Notes under the pieces: model-generated | Databases searched by the model: none | What the model saw: the letters and a program-made list of their open reading frames with translations, nothing else | What the model was told of the DNA's origin: nothing | Source of the DNA: Desulfobacca acetoxidans DSM 11109 | GTDB taxonomy: Bacteria > Desulfobacterota > Desulfobaccia > Desulfobaccales > Desulfobaccaceae | Length of the DNA stretch: 64,000 bases | Direction: 5' to 3' | NCBI RefSeq assembly: GCF_000195295.1 | Contig: NC_015388.1 | Location: 1,240,001-1,304,000, forward strand | Shown here: positions 55,462 through 64,000 of the stretch, in pieces | How positions within the stretch are numbered: position 1 is the first letter of the stretch | Layout: each line of letters opens with the position of its first letter | Position numbers and translations under genes: made by a program

Positions 55462-55836
55462 ATGGTTCGCTATACTGTTCTGGCTCTGGTGACGGTTAAT
55501 ATTGCCTTTAATGTTATCGGTCAGCTATGCTTAAAATATGGCATGAATAAAATCGGCAATTTTCAGATTTCGCTCAGCGGTTTATTCCCGATTTTCGTTA
55601 AGGCTTTTTTAAGTCCCTACATACTCTTGGGTCTGTCCTGTTATGTCACCGGCTTCCTTATCTGGCTTGTGGTTTTGGCCAAGGCAGAAGTGAGCTACGC
55701 CTATCCCCTCATCAGTCTGGGATATGTCCTGACTGCGGCCCTGGGTTGGTGGCTGCTGGGAGAAAGCGTTACCTGGGTGCGCTTGACCGGCATCATCATC
55801 ACCTGCGTCGGGGTCTTTATTATTTCTCAGAGTTAA
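55462..55836 (+). CDS. Small EamA/SMR-like membrane protein
   Basis: 124 aa, four membrane segments with LGLSCYVTGFLIWLVVLAKAEVSYAYPLISLGYV and a C-terminal GIIITCVGVFII. It resembles half-size EamA/ArnE-F or SMR transporters. The ATG at 55462 is preferred for the membrane topology; longer in-frame starts exist (55336, 55414). Substrate unknown. Confidence 0.75.
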   Translation: MVRYTVLALVTVNIAFNVIGQLCLKYGMNKIGNFQISLSGLFPIFVKAFLSPYILLGLSCYVTGFLIWLVVLAKAEVSYAYPLISLGYVLTAALGWWLLGESVTWVRLTGIIITCVGVFIISQS

Positions 55837-55920
55837 GCCTAAGCCCCTGGTTGACCTAGCCGCACCGCTGTTCCAGGTTGCCGGGAGTAGTCTGCTATCC
55901 ACCCATTGCACTACCGGGAA

Positions 55921-56127
55921 TCAGCCGGTGCGCCAAGGCGGCGGTTCCTTTTTGGCTTCAAGCAAGGCTCGGTAATGATCGCGCTCCTTTTCGGCCTGGA
56001 ACAATTCCATCTCCAACCCGGAGCGCTCGGGAGAGGGTCCTTGACCTAACTCCGCCAGTCTTTTTCTTAAGGCCGCCACTTTTTTTTCACAACGGTACAG
56101 CTCAACGGCAAGATATCGGATAGACAT
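55921..56127 (-). CDS. Possible small coiled-coil protein
   Basis: 68 aa, heptad-like charged helices (YRCEKKVAALRKRLAEL, LEMELFQAEKERDHYRALLEAKKE). The ribosome site is weak (AAAAGAG). It may be real because its composition is protein-like, but no homology was recognised. Confidence 0.45.
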   Translation of the reverse strand: MSIRYLAVELYRCEKKVAALRKRLAELGQGPSPERSGLEMELFQAEKERDHYRALLEAKKEPPPWRTG

Positions 56128-56301
56128 ACTCTTTTATTGAGGGCCGGCCTCGCCCGGGATATATTTCCGATTTAATTGTCATTATTTCAATAGCATCCGC
56201 CAACCGTAAAAGTGGTTGATCGGTGGCATTGCTCTCCTAGCCTGTGCAAGAGTTATATTTAACCATTACACTTGAATACTAGCAAGTTTTGGATCAAGGC
56301 C

Positions 56302-56901
56302 TCACGAGAGAAAGCGCATTATCTGGCCCCAGAGTTCTCTGCGTCCTTCTTGAGTCAAAGTCGAAAACCAGATGAAGTCCTGGGCCTTTACCCCGGATGG
56401 GGCCAACTGCGCCGCGATCTCGCTCTGCCGCCGATCCCGCTGCCCCCGCTTGATCTTATCGGCTTTAGTCAGTACCACCACTACTTCTTGCCGCCAGCTC
56501 CGCAAGCGGTCCAGCCAGTCCAGCTCCTCCGGTCCCGGTTGGCGGCGGGCATCCAGGAGCCAGACTACAGCTCGAAGTCTTTTTTGAGTTTCAAGATACG
56601 TGGAGATCAGCCGCAGCCACTTTTCTTTTACCGGCAACGGCGCCTGGGCGTAGCCGTATCCGGGCAGGTCCACAAAGTGCCAGACCCGATTGACCAGGAA
56701 ATAATTAATAGCCTGGGTGCAGCCGGGCCGCGAGCTGGTCCGGACGAGATTCTGACGATGCAGCAGGGCGTTGATCAGAGAGGATTTGCCGACATTGGAG
56801 CGCCCCCAAAAAGCCACCTCCGGCAATACGCCTCCGGGGAGCTGCTCAATCTGATGAGCGCTTACGACAAATTCGGCCGAAAGAATTTTTGGTATTGTCA
56901 T
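56302..56901 (-). CDS. engB: Ribosome-biogenesis GTPase EngB (YihA/YsxC)
   Basis: 199 aa. G1 GRSNVGKSS at 33-41, G3 DLPGYGYA, G4 TKADK; VAFWGRSNVGKSSLIN is diagnostic of EngB. It aids large-subunit assembly and divides the normal length of the family. The ATG at 56901 is used; a longer in-frame ATG to 56967 adds an atypical basic tail. Confidence 0.95.
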   Translation of the reverse strand: MTIPKILSAEFVVSAHQIEQLPGGVLPEVAFWGRSNVGKSSLINALLHRQNLVRTSSRPGCTQAINYFLVNRVWHFVDLPGYGYAQAPLPVKEKWLRLISTYLETQKRLRAVVWLLDARRQPGPEELDWLDRLRSWRQEVVVVLTKADKIKRGQRDRRQSEIAAQLAPSGVKAQDFIWFSTLTQEGRRELWGQIMRFLS

Positions 56902-57130
56902 GTATCCGTCCGCTGCCAGCCGCCGTCTGGGTGGATATCTGACGCGCATAAATCTTCTTGACAGCAATAATTAAAAATTATAGCTAGTTAAGGTTGTCTC
57001 AGCAACCATTTTCCACTTGCCGGGTAAGATAAAAAGTGAAAGTATTGAGGACGGGGAGAAGCTGCGCCTCTCCCAAAGAAATTATCATTGTTGGCGAGTA
57101 ATTTGCAAGTAATGACAATCAATAAGAATC

Positions 57131-57149
57131 TTGCCTGCCAAGCAGGCAA
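57131..57149. repeat. Short perfect hairpin
   Basis: TTGCCTGC-CAA-GCAGGCAA, 44 bases before the start of the secreted protein gene. An 8-bp stem without a T-run; possible leader structure or operator. Confidence 0.4.
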
Positions 57150-57192
57150 ATAATTGGAGATTGCCAGAGCTGTTCTTGAAAGGAAGAAATAC

Positions 57193-57714
57193 ATGAGTTA
57201 CCGGTTGTCTTGTTGTTTAGTGGGGCTGCTGGGATGGTTGGCGTTTCTGGCCGGGACACTGCCAGCAGTAGCCCAAGCCCCGGCCAATTCCCAGGCAGTT
57301 TTGGAAAAGGCCGTCCGTCTGCTCGACAGGGCCGAGCAAGAAGTCGCCGAGGCGCCGGAAGGGGCGTTGGCGACGGTCAAGGAAGCCCGCCAGCTCTTTA
57401 AATTGCTGCAAACCGATCTGGCTATCCGTCTATCCCAGGCTGAGCTGACGCCCGCCCAATCAGAGCAGGAGGCTGCCAATCATCGGATTGCCGAAGACCT
57501 GTTTAACACCGGGGAGCGCCTGGATAAATCGGCACAGGAAAAGCTGGCCCGCAGCCAGGAATTAGCGGCCCAGGGCGACCGGCAGGCGTCCCGCAATCTG
57601 GAACAGGAGGCCCGGAATGAGAGGCTGTTGGCGCTGCAGCACTTCGTTCGTTCTGAAATCTATAGTCTGCGGAACCAGCAGTCGATCTTTCAAAATCTGC
57701 TGGCGGCTAAATAA
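57193..57714 (+). CDS. Secreted helical protein of unknown function
   Basis: 173 aa. Signal peptide (cleavage near VAQA), then an almost entirely alpha-helical Ala/Glu/Gln-rich chain, probably a coiled-coil periplasmic protein. AAGGAAG is upstream of the ATG. It lies 38 bases before the radical SAM gene. Family not recognised. Confidence 0.75.
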   Translation: MSYRLSCCLVGLLGWLAFLAGTLPAVAQAPANSQAVLEKAVRLLDRAEQEVAEAPEGALATVKEARQLFKLLQTDLAIRLSQAELTPAQSEQEAANHRIAEDLFNTGERLDKSAQEKLARSQELAAQGDRQASRNLEQEARNERLLALQHFVRSEIYSLRNQQSIFQNLLAAK

Positions 57715-57752
57715 TCTATTGCTAAGTCATAAAGTCAATTTAAGTCAAGATA

Positions 57753-59066
57753 ATGACCGGTCCGCTAGTCTTATGTCTCAACCCTTGGGTCTATGATTTT
57801 GCGGCGCATGACTTTTACGCCCGCCCCTTGGGCTTGTTATACCTGGCCGGCCTCCTGCGCGCCTCAGGTTTTCGGGTAGTCTGCATCGATTGCGCCAGCC
57901 GGCCATTAAATGGGGGCAAACCGACGGGCAAGCTGCCCAAAGAACTACTGCCGACGCCCGCCGCGTTCCGGGGTTTACCGCGGCGCTACGGCCGTTATGG
58001 GATCACTCCGGCCGACCTGAAGCAACGTCTCCGCCGCCTGCCGCAGCCGCCGGTGGCAATCCTGGTCACTTCCCTGATGACTTACTGGTATCCTGGGGTT
58101 CAGGCCACCATTGCGCTGGCCCGTGAACAGTTTCCAAACATCCCCATCATCTTGGGGGGCATTTATGCTACCCTCTGTCCGGAACATGCCCGCCGCCACA
58201 GCGGGGCCGATTCTGTCATCACCGGCAGTGGGGAAGCGAATATCCTGGAGATATTGAAGGATATTACCGGTATCGACGTTGCCCCTGCCGTTCATGTTCC
58301 TGATCCGGACAATATGGCCTATCCCGCCTGGGACCTGCTCTCCGACCATCGGGTGCTGCCGCTGCTGACCTCTCGGGGGTGTCCGTTAAGTTGTCCCTAC
58401 TGCGCCTCGCGGCTGCTGGAGCCGCAGTATCGGCGGCGGCGGCCGGAAAGCGTAATCAGCGAACTGGTCTATTGGCAGCAGAAGTTTGGCATTGCCGAAG
58501 TGGCGTTTTATGATGATGCCCTGCTATTTGAAGCAGAAAACCATCTTTTCCCTATCTTGGAGGGGGTTTTGAGCCGCGGGCTGCTGCTCCGGTTCCACAC
58601 GCCGAACGGTATGCACGTCGGTCTTATTGATTCGAGGATGGCCCGCTGGTTGAAACGGGCCAATTTCGCCACCCTGCGGCTTGGTCTGGAGACTACGGTC
58701 ACCGGCGCTACCCGTCCGGATCGCAAGGTTCAATCGGGAGATCTAGAGCGGGCCATTGCCGCCCTTAGAGAGGCGGGTTATGCTTCCCAGGAGATCGGCG
58801 TCTATCTGTTGATCGGTCTGCCGCACCAGGAGGATGCCGAAATCGTGGAATCTAGCCGTCAGGTACGCCGCTTGGGCGCCACGCCGGTCCTGACCCAGTA
58901 TTCTCCCATCCCGCACACAGTCCTGTGGTCCGAGGCCGTCAAGGTCTCTCGTTATGATCTGGAGGCGGAGCCGCTCTATCACAACAATTCCATCTTTCCC
59001 TGTTGGCCGGAGTTTTCCTGGAGGCGCTACACTTGCCTGAAAAATCTGGCCATGGGCAAAGTCTAA
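57753..59066 (+). CDS. Radical SAM protein with B12-binding-like N-terminus
   Basis: 437 aa. Residues 1-170 look like a B12-binding Rossmann domain, but I do not see the full DxHxxG cobalamin motif. The radical SAM core has C210-x3-C214-x2-C217 (SRGCPLSCPYC). This layout is that of B12-dependent-type radical SAM methylases and related enzymes. Substrate unknown; the neighbours are a secreted protein and a QatB-like gene. Confidence 0.85.
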   Translation: MTGPLVLCLNPWVYDFAAHDFYARPLGLLYLAGLLRASGFRVVCIDCASRPLNGGKPTGKLPKELLPTPAAFRGLPRRYGRYGITPADLKQRLRRLPQPPVAILVTSLMTYWYPGVQATIALAREQFPNIPIILGGIYATLCPEHARRHSGADSVITGSGEANILEILKDITGIDVAPAVHVPDPDNMAYPAWDLLSDHRVLPLLTSRGCPLSCPYCASRLLEPQYRRRRPESVISELVYWQQKFGIAEVAFYDDALLFEAENHLFPILEGVLSRGLLLRFHTPNGMHVGLIDSRMARWLKRANFATLRLGLETTVTGATRPDRKVQSGDLERAIAALREAGYASQEIGVYLLIGLPHQEDAEIVESSRQVRRLGATPVLTQYSPIPHTVLWSEAVKVSRYDLEAEPLYHNNSIFPCWPEFSWRRYTCLKNLAMGKV

Positions 59067-59083
59067 CATACCAAGGAGATGAC

Positions 59084-59821
59084 GTGGGCACCTCTTCGGC
59101 CCGCAAGGCCCCGGTAGGAAAATTCTGGCGGAGGGCAAAAACCCTTGCCTCCCGTTATGCTTCCGGTCAAGACGCCTCAACTCCCAGGGTAAAGGAGGTT
59201 GTCGCCGGCTATCTGACGGCCTTGGAGCAACCGTCCGGAGAGCGGGAGATGACCGGCGGAGGAGCCATCATGCCAGCATTGGTCCAGACCGCGACATCTC
59301 TGGCGCACTTTTATGCCCTCCTGGTAGAGCAGGGATGGACCGCAGCTCTTAATCATCTGGGAGTAGATCAGGCTACAGCACAAACTCCGGGGACGCTGAT
59401 TCCGGCCCTCTTGGATAGGTTAGCCGGGCCGGGCGCCAGATTGAAAGAGGCCACACTCCGCAGTGCCCTCATTGATCATCTAACCGCTTGCCTCGCCACA
59501 ACTGCTGATCCCTATACAAAAACGGCAGACCCGGAACCAGGAGACCTCCCCATGGTCAATCGAGTATTAAACTTTTTAGGATTGGCCCTGTTTCAACGGT
59601 TTCTCTCTGATCTGGGAGAGTCTTTGGAATTCAAAGCTCCGAGCGTAATCTTCGGTATTAAACGGCAGGAGGAGGTTAAGTCATACATTTTGGCCCAAAG
59701 CTGCGTTCTGGCCGAAATATCTTACCGGTCATCTTGCACGCTGTCAAGCCAACCCGCTGAGGCTGTAGAACAGCTCCTCACACGCCTGGTGGACCATCTC
59801 AGAGGCCGACATGGGGATTAG
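59084..59821 (+). CDS. QatB-like protein
   Basis: 245 aa from the GTG at 59084, with AAGGAG 5 bases before it; this gives an N-terminus Met-Gly-Thr-Ser as in QatB. The middle and end (NRVLNFLGLALFQRFLSDLGESLEFKAPS... and KRQEEVKSYI) match my recollection of QatB in the QatABCD anti-phage system. QueC-like enzymes of this kind have been reported to attach a deazaguanine to the N-terminal glycine of their partner, which would fit Gly2 here. It overlaps the QatC-like gene by 11 bases. QatA and QatD are not nearby. Confidence 0.7.
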   Translation: MGTSSARKAPVGKFWRRAKTLASRYASGQDASTPRVKEVVAGYLTALEQPSGEREMTGGGAIMPALVQTATSLAHFYALLVEQGWTAALNHLGVDQATAQTPGTLIPALLDRLAGPGARLKEATLRSALIDHLTACLATTADPYTKTADPEPGDLPMVNRVLNFLGLALFQRFLSDLGESLEFKAPSVIFGIKRQEEVKSYILAQSCVLAEISYRSSCTLSSQPAEAVEQLLTRLVDHLRGRHGD

Positions 59822-61097
59822 CGTCTATTTTGGTGTTGGCCGCCAGCCCGAAAAGACAGGGTATGCCGATATCGCTATCGGATTGGAGCCGACAGCATTA
59901 AAACTGAAAGTGCACCATAACCTGGACCTCCTGGGGACCGGCTCCCTACCCCTGCCGGCAGAGGTTTTAAAGTTCCTTTTGATCTCACTCGGAATTTGGT
60001 CGGCGGATAAAGTGGCTCTTCGGGGACTGGCGGCCGATGCCTGGACCCGCAGCCTGAAGGTCTCTTTACCGGCAGCGGCCTGGGAGACGTTTTTGCCGGA
60101 GTTGGCCGTCCCGCTGACCTTTCTCACCGGCGATGCCTGGGACCTGGAGGCAAGGGCGGTAAAGCCGTCTCTAGAGATTTCCGGCAAACCTGATCTCACT
60201 TGGCGACCAGACTGCATCTGCCTTTTTTCCGGGGGAGTGGACTCACTGGCCGGCGCCGTCGATCTACTGGAGGACGGTCGGAACGTCCTGTTGGTGAGCC
60301 ACTATGACTTTGGCCAACTGGCAGCCAGTCAAAAAATTCTGGCCCAGGCGCTCATAGAACACTATGGTGCACACCGGGTGCGCCGCTGGGGCTTCCGGGT
60401 GCAATTCGAAGCGCCGGAGTTAAGTCTGCGCAGCCGCTCCCTGTTGTTCATCGCCCTCGGGTTGGCCGCGGCTGCCGTCTGGGGTGAGAACCTCCCGCTG
60501 GTAATCCCCGAAAATGGCTGGATCAGCCTCAACCCGCCGCTTACCGGCAACCGCCTGGGGAGCTACAGCACCCGCACCACCCACCCTTACTTTATTTCCG
60601 GATTGAAGCAGTTCTGGGTTAACCGGGGGATCGCCCATGACTTGGGAAATCCCTATCAGGAGGTTACCAAAGGTGAGATGCTGGCCCGCAGCCGCAATCC
60701 GGCCCTCATACGGGACCTGCTGCCACATACCATTTCCTGCGCCCACCCCGTGGCCTCCCGTTGGCTGAAAGGCCGCCAGGGCAACTGCGGCTACTGCTTT
60801 CCCTGCCTGATGCGCCGGGCGGCCCTGCATACCCTCGGTTGGGATGACGGGCGACAGTATGCCATCGATGTTTTGCGGCAGCCGGAGGTCTGGCGCAATC
60901 GGGCTCGAGGAGCCGACCTGCGCAGTCTGCTTTATGCCGTGAAACAGTGGCAGCTCAATCCCCAACCCCGGCAGCTTCTCTGGCGAAGCGGTCCGTTGCC
61001 GGTTGATCAGGCAGAGGGAGAAAAGCTGATTGACCTGGTGGGGCGTGGGCTTACAGAAGTCAGTCGCTGGTTGAGTGTGAGACAGGGAAATTATTAG
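59811..61097 (+). CDS. QatC-like (QueC-family) protein
   Basis: 428 aa. PP-loop SGGVDS at 140-145 and a four-cysteine zinc site C310, C326, C329, C332 ([12 protein letters not shown]), the key features of QueC 7-cyano-7-deazaguanine synthase; the N-terminal 130 residues are extra relative to QueC, as in QatC. In Qat systems the protein acts in anti-phage defence with QatB, QatA (ATPase) and QatD (TatD nuclease). Those two partners are missing within about 5 kb. It is overlapped by qatB-like and ends 4 bases inside the convergent rnhA. Confidence 0.8.
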   Translation: MGISVYFGVGRQPEKTGYADIAIGLEPTALKLKVHHNLDLLGTGSLPLPAEVLKFLLISLGIWSADKVALRGLAADAWTRSLKVSLPAAAWETFLPELAVPLTFLTGDAWDLEARAVKPSLEISGKPDLTWRPDCICLFSGGVDSLAGAVDLLEDGRNVLLVSHYDFGQLAASQKILAQALIEHYGAHRVRRWGFRVQFEAPELSLRSRSLLFIALGLAAAAVWGENLPLVIPENGWISLNPPLTGNRLGSYSTRTTHPYFISGLKQFWVNRGIAHDLGNPYQEVTKGEMLARSRNPALIRDLLPHTISCAHPVASRWLKGRQGNCGYCFPCLMRRAALHTLGWDDGRQYAIDVLRQPEVWRNRARGADLRSLLYAVKQWQLNPQPRQLLWRSGPLPVDQAEGEKLIDLVGRGLTEVSRWLSVRQGNY

Positions 61098-61600
61098 CGG
61101 ATTCTTTTTTCTGCCTCATAAACCGTATCCGGGGGTAAAGCTGTTGCAGAGGCGGCCCGCACCGCCAACTGATCGCAGCGTTCGTTTTCGACATGGCCGT
61201 CGTGTCCTTTAATCCAAAAAAAGGAGACCTGATGACGGGAGCATAACCGCAGTAGCCTGTCCCACAGATCCGGGTTCTTGGCCTTATCTTCCTTATTCCG
61301 CCGCCAGCCAAAGGCTCTCCACTTCTTGGCCCAACCTTTGGTCATGGCGTTCACGACGTATTGCGAATCGCTGAAGATCTCAACCTGGCAGGGGATTTTC
61401 AAGGCCTCCAGGGCAGCAATAACCGCCATAAGCTCCATACGGTTGTTGGTGGTCAGGCGATAACCGCCGGAGAGTTCCTTGCGATGTTTGCCATAGATCA
61501 AGATGGCGCCGTAGCCTCCCGGTCCGGGATTGCCGATGCAGGCGCCGTCAGTGTAAATAGTGACTTTCTTGAGCGTGATACTTTTATCAAGTACGGCCAT
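61094..61600 (-). CDS. rnhA: Ribonuclease HI
   Basis: 168 aa. Active-site residues are all visible: D18 in [11 protein letters not shown] in RMELM, D in SDSQYVVNA and D in [12 protein letters not shown]-terminal extension of about 15 residues. It degrades RNA in RNA-DNA hybrids. The 3' end overlaps the QatC-like gene by 4 bases. Confidence 0.95.
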   Translation of the reverse strand: MAVLDKSITLKKVTIYTDGACIGNPGPGGYGAILIYGKHRKELSGGYRLTTNNRMELMAVIAALEALKIPCQVEIFSDSQYVVNAMTKGWAKKWRAFGWRRNKEDKAKNPDLWDRLLRLCSRHQVSFFWIKGHDGHVENERCDQLAVRAASATALPPDTVYEAEKRIR

Positions 61601-61798
61601 GATACTTCTATAGCAGAAATATGGCCATTGTCAAAAGCAAATACTGCAAGCGATTCTAGAGCCTTACGTGATAGGGTTGTGAAGGTCAGATTGACGGCGC
61701 AGACCATCAGGTCTGCGCTCGCCGTTTGGAGGTTTGGTTAGTTAGTTGGGGAATGATCTTAACGCGTTGGGGAAATATTCAATAGTAGCCTTTCCCGG

Positions 61799-62629
61799 TC
61801 AGGGAATAGTTTCGTATTTAAACAGGGGACATCCTTTGCAGACATCCAACCCCGGCCAGGGTTGGCCGCCCTTGCCCAGAACCGAAGGACCACCCGTCTC
61901 GGTGATGCGTTTCAGAAATTGGGCGGCGCTGGCCTTGATCTGCGATCCGGGGATGAAAAGATTCACCATGGCCATATCGGTCTTGCCGGAAGTCTTGCTG
62001 CCGGCGCACATGGTAGTCATATTCGCCGTATTGTTGTTGAAGGCCCAGACCGACCCGGAGCATACGGCTCCATTAGGGGTATGGTTAAAGGTGAGATTAC
62101 TGCGCCCCATGGCCGACATATAGTCGTTGAGGATGTGATAAGCCTGATAGGGCAGGATCATAAAGAAAACGATGTCCGGGTCGACTTGGGATTCGTCAAA
62201 CGTGGCCAGGGGAGCGATGAAAATGCCGCGATATTTGCCAACCGGGAGCTTGGCCTTGCCAAAGGGGGCTTGCCAGGCCAGTTCTTCGTTCCGGAGATAT
62301 TTCATATGCCTTTGGGTGTCTTTTTCCTTGTCCAGCTCCCGAAAGCCAAAGACCGGTTCGGCATTTTCACACAACAGCATGTTGGACGGCATGTACATGG
62401 CCTTATGTCCGCCGCGGGCCATGGCCAGGTACTGGCAGTAGGTCAATTTCATCTTGGCCTTGGCATTGAGCTTGTACTTGGGGATTTCGGCTTCGTCAGC
62501 GCAGAATTTGATCCCTACCGGATCAAAGTCTACTCTGACATAATAAATATAGGTGTCGGCTATGTCCGTATAGGTTAATTCATCTTTACTTTTTGCTGCA
62601 ATCGCGGCCATAGTTTCTTTTAATCCCAT
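61799..62629 (-). CDS. DUF169-family protein
   Basis: 276 aa. Features of DUF169 include the conserved YVRVDFDPVGIKF near the start, LTYCQYLAMARGG, and a late cysteine pair in CKGCPLFKY. The family is frequent in strict anaerobes and of unknown function. Five to six cysteines overall could bind a metal or cluster. The start is fixed by GGAG 6 bases before the ATG. Confidence 0.85.
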   Translation of the reverse strand: MGLKETMAAIAAKSKDELTYTDIADTYIYYVRVDFDPVGIKFCADEAEIPKYKLNAKAKMKLTYCQYLAMARGGHKAMYMPSNMLLCENAEPVFGFRELDKEKDTQRHMKYLRNEELAWQAPFGKAKLPVGKYRGIFIAPLATFDESQVDPDIVFFMILPYQAYHILNDYMSAMGRSNLTFNHTPNGAVCSGSVWAFNNNTANMTTMCAGSKTSGKTDMAMVNLFIPGSQIKASAAQFLKRITETGGPSVLGKGGQPWPGLDVCKGCPLFKYETIP

Positions 62630-62749
62630 AATGATCTCCATTGGATTATTTATTAAATGGTTGACGTAAAGCAGGGGTAGTCAAAATTCAATGCTATCCC
62701 AGATTTTTAACAATCTTATCGTCCTGCTAGACAGATCGGTCTTTGAGAA

Positions 62750-63280
62750 TCATTGCTTCTCGCTGCACAGAGCCCTAGGCTCTGGTGTGCGGGAAAGAAA
62801 TAGGATTCTTTTCAGCACCTTAAGAAAAACAAAGGCTGCCGCATAAATAATAATAAAAGCCCCGATGAACCCCAGGGACCAACCGGTTCCGGGTATGGGT
62901 ATCTCGACCTCCAGGAACCGTTGCTGCATCCAGGCCAGGGCAAAAAAGACCGGCCACAGAAAAGCTCCGGATAGAGTCAGCTGCTGGAAAAAGGTGTGGC
63001 CAAAGGCCTCCTTGGCCAGTTTATTGGCGGCCTGGTAAGCTTCCTTGTTCCCGGCCCTTAAGGCGTCCATGGACAGGTTCTGGTACTTATCGGCCTCGGA
63101 TATTTTCTCATCAAGATGTTTTCGGGAAAACCGAAACACCAGCCTAACGGTGGCTTCCCCGACGAATAAGGCGATAATGGCCAGGGTAAAGGTGCCGATG
63201 GCGAAATCGGCCCAGGCGACGCCGGTGAGGCGGTAAAACATGATAAGGAAGCTATCGGCAAGTTGAATAAACGGCTGCAT
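62750..63280 (-). CDS. Integral membrane protein of unknown function
   Basis: 176 aa with about four membrane segments (near 20-45, 95-118, 128-155). Between the first two lies a charged cytoplasmic stretch with LDEKISEADKYQNLSMDALRAGNKEAYQAANKLAKEAF. It resembles small membrane proteins found beside TauE-type permeases in Desulfobacterota; the next gene upstream is such a permease. Function unknown. Confidence 0.75.
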   Translation of the reverse strand: MQPFIQLADSFLIMFYRLTGVAWADFAIGTFTLAIIALFVGEATVRLVFRFSRKHLDEKISEADKYQNLSMDALRAGNKEAYQAANKLAKEAFGHTFFQQLTLSGAFLWPVFFALAWMQQRFLEVEIPIPGTGWSLGFIGAFIIIYAAAFVFLKVLKRILFLSRTPEPRALCSEKQ

Positions 63281-63369
63281 CAAAACTTAGTGTCTTTTCC
63301 CTGAGCTTACTCTTAACGGTGAGGCCCGGTGTTTACCAAGCCTCGCCCTTTTAAATGCGTCTTTCTTTT

Positions 63370-64000
63370 TTAAATGCCCGGTAAACGGATGTCAATAAAA
63401 CCCCTTAAAGTATAACCCAATCCTACGTATATAGCCAGGATGACAAAAAGCCGTTTCAGCCAGATATCAGGAATATATTTTGAAGTATAAGGCCCGACAA
63501 TGGAACCGGTGGCGATGCCGATCAGTTCAGCTCCGATAAAAAGGAAATCAATGGGGGTTCCCTTGACAAACATGAAGGTGAATATGGAGGTTATCATGCT
63601 GATGAAGACTGCCAGGGCCGAGGTGCCGGCTACTACATACATAGGCAGCGCAGTCACGGAAGTAAGAAAGGGGACATAGAGAAAGCCGCCGCCTACTCCT
63701 ATGAAGGCTGACAGGGCGGCGATGAAGAAGCCACCCAATACCGGCCAGACGGGGTTGAAGTGGAATTCCACCCCATAAAAACTAAACTCTATCCGGGTGA
63801 ACCCCCAGGATTTTACCTGTACTCCTTGGGCCGCTACTTCCCCGGCGGAAGTTCCTTTTTTAACGGCCTCCTGAAAAGCCTGTGCGGCAGCCTTGGCCTT
63901 TTTCTTCTTTTCCTGTCCCTTGGGGGTGGTATCATAAAAGAGGAAGCAACCTATCACTAAAACGATCAGTCCGAAATAACCTACATAAGCTTTCAGAGAA
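63370..64000 (-). CDS. TauE/SafE-family permease, cut by the window edge
   Basis: At least 210 residues, open to the right border, so the N-terminus is missing. It shows the glycine-rich TauE/SafE pattern (FIGVGGGFLYVPFLTS) and several membrane segments after a charged cytoplasmic loop rich in Lys and Ala. The family exports sulfite, sulfonates or similar anions; a substrate cannot be named. Likely operon mate of the membrane protein at 62750. Confidence 0.85.
   Translation of the reverse strand, partial: SLKAYVGYFGLIVLVIGCFLFYDTTPKGQEKKKKAKAAAQAFQEAVKKGTSAGEVAAQGVQVKSWGFTRIEFSFYGVEFHFNPVWPVLGGFFIAALSAFIGVGGGFLYVPFLTSVTALPMYVVAGTSALAVFISMITSIFTFMFVKGTPIDFLFIGAELIGIATGSIVGPYTSKYIPDIWLKRLFVILAIYVGLGYTLRGFIDIRLPGI

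Overview
The window reads as chromosomal DNA of an anaerobic Desulfobacterota (former Deltaproteobacteria) bacterium, most likely close to the syntrophic or sulfate-reducing Desulfobacca/Syntrophobacter group. That placement is inferred from gene content: a selenocysteine formate dehydrogenase with a NuoEF-type diaphorase, Hdr-like and formylmethanofuran-dehydrogenase-like redox genes, a nickel ECF transporter with NikL and NikK, FeoAB, and small families common in that phylum (DUF169, DUF3795, DUF6485). No 16S rRNA gene is present, so the name is tentative.

Layout. 85-4811: formate dehydrogenase operon on the minus strand (fdhA interrupted by an in-frame UGA with a clear bacterial SECIS, then a NuoE-NuoF fusion). 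5075-14470: small secreted protein, sufC/sufBD-like pair, a Cys-rich MerR regulator with mobB and mobA (molybdopterin nucleotide attachment for the FDH and probably the Fwd-like enzyme), two tRNA-Ser genes, a core-MetE protein, a CBS protein and a lytic transglycosylase. 14472-20160: MscS-type channel, MgtE, an unknown protein translationally coupled to a universal stress protein. 20160-21900: gene-free tract with four 114-bp tandem repeats. 22233-24545: a cysteine synthase fused to a cysteinyl-tRNA-synthetase-like domain that has lost its catalytic motifs. 25162-30654: tRNA-Leu, then a nickel uptake locus (nikM, nikL, nikQ, nikO, outer-membrane protein, secreted OB-like protein, nikK) with an attenuator-like hairpin in its leader. 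32253-39440: six-gene run encoding FwdB-like and FwdA-like proteins, two Fe-S proteins (one HdrC-like), a double-length HdrA-like flavoprotein and a DUF3795 protein. 40227-42777: DUF6485, glycogen synthase, NYN-domain protein. 43285-47172: hrcA-grpE-dnaK. 47221-47684: two 232-bp tandem repeats related to the 114-bp family, running into the start of an LpoA-like lipoprotein gene. 49544-56901: P1 peptidase, secreted protein, FeoB/FeoA, M42 peptidase, small transporter, EngB. 57193-61097: secreted helical protein, radical SAM protein and a QatB/QatC-like pair. 61094-64000: RNase HI, DUF169, a membrane protein and a TauE-like permease cut by the window edge.

How the genes fit together. Formate/CO2 redox chemistry is the main theme: FdhA plus NuoEF exchanges electrons between formate and NAD (or NAD plus ferredoxin), MobA/MobB complete the cofactor, and the Fwd-like/Hdr-like cluster looks like a second CO2- or formate-handling complex wired to flavin-based electron transfer. 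Nickel and iron import and Suf assembly would supply the metal cofactors.

The most noteworthy items are the Fwd/Hdr-like cluster with a metal-ligand-less FwdA, the CysK/dead-CysRS fusion, and the QatBC pair lacking its usual QatA and QatD partners. Next come the nikM leader attenuator and two repeat families (a tandem 114/232-bp repeat and a dispersed three-way-junction element).
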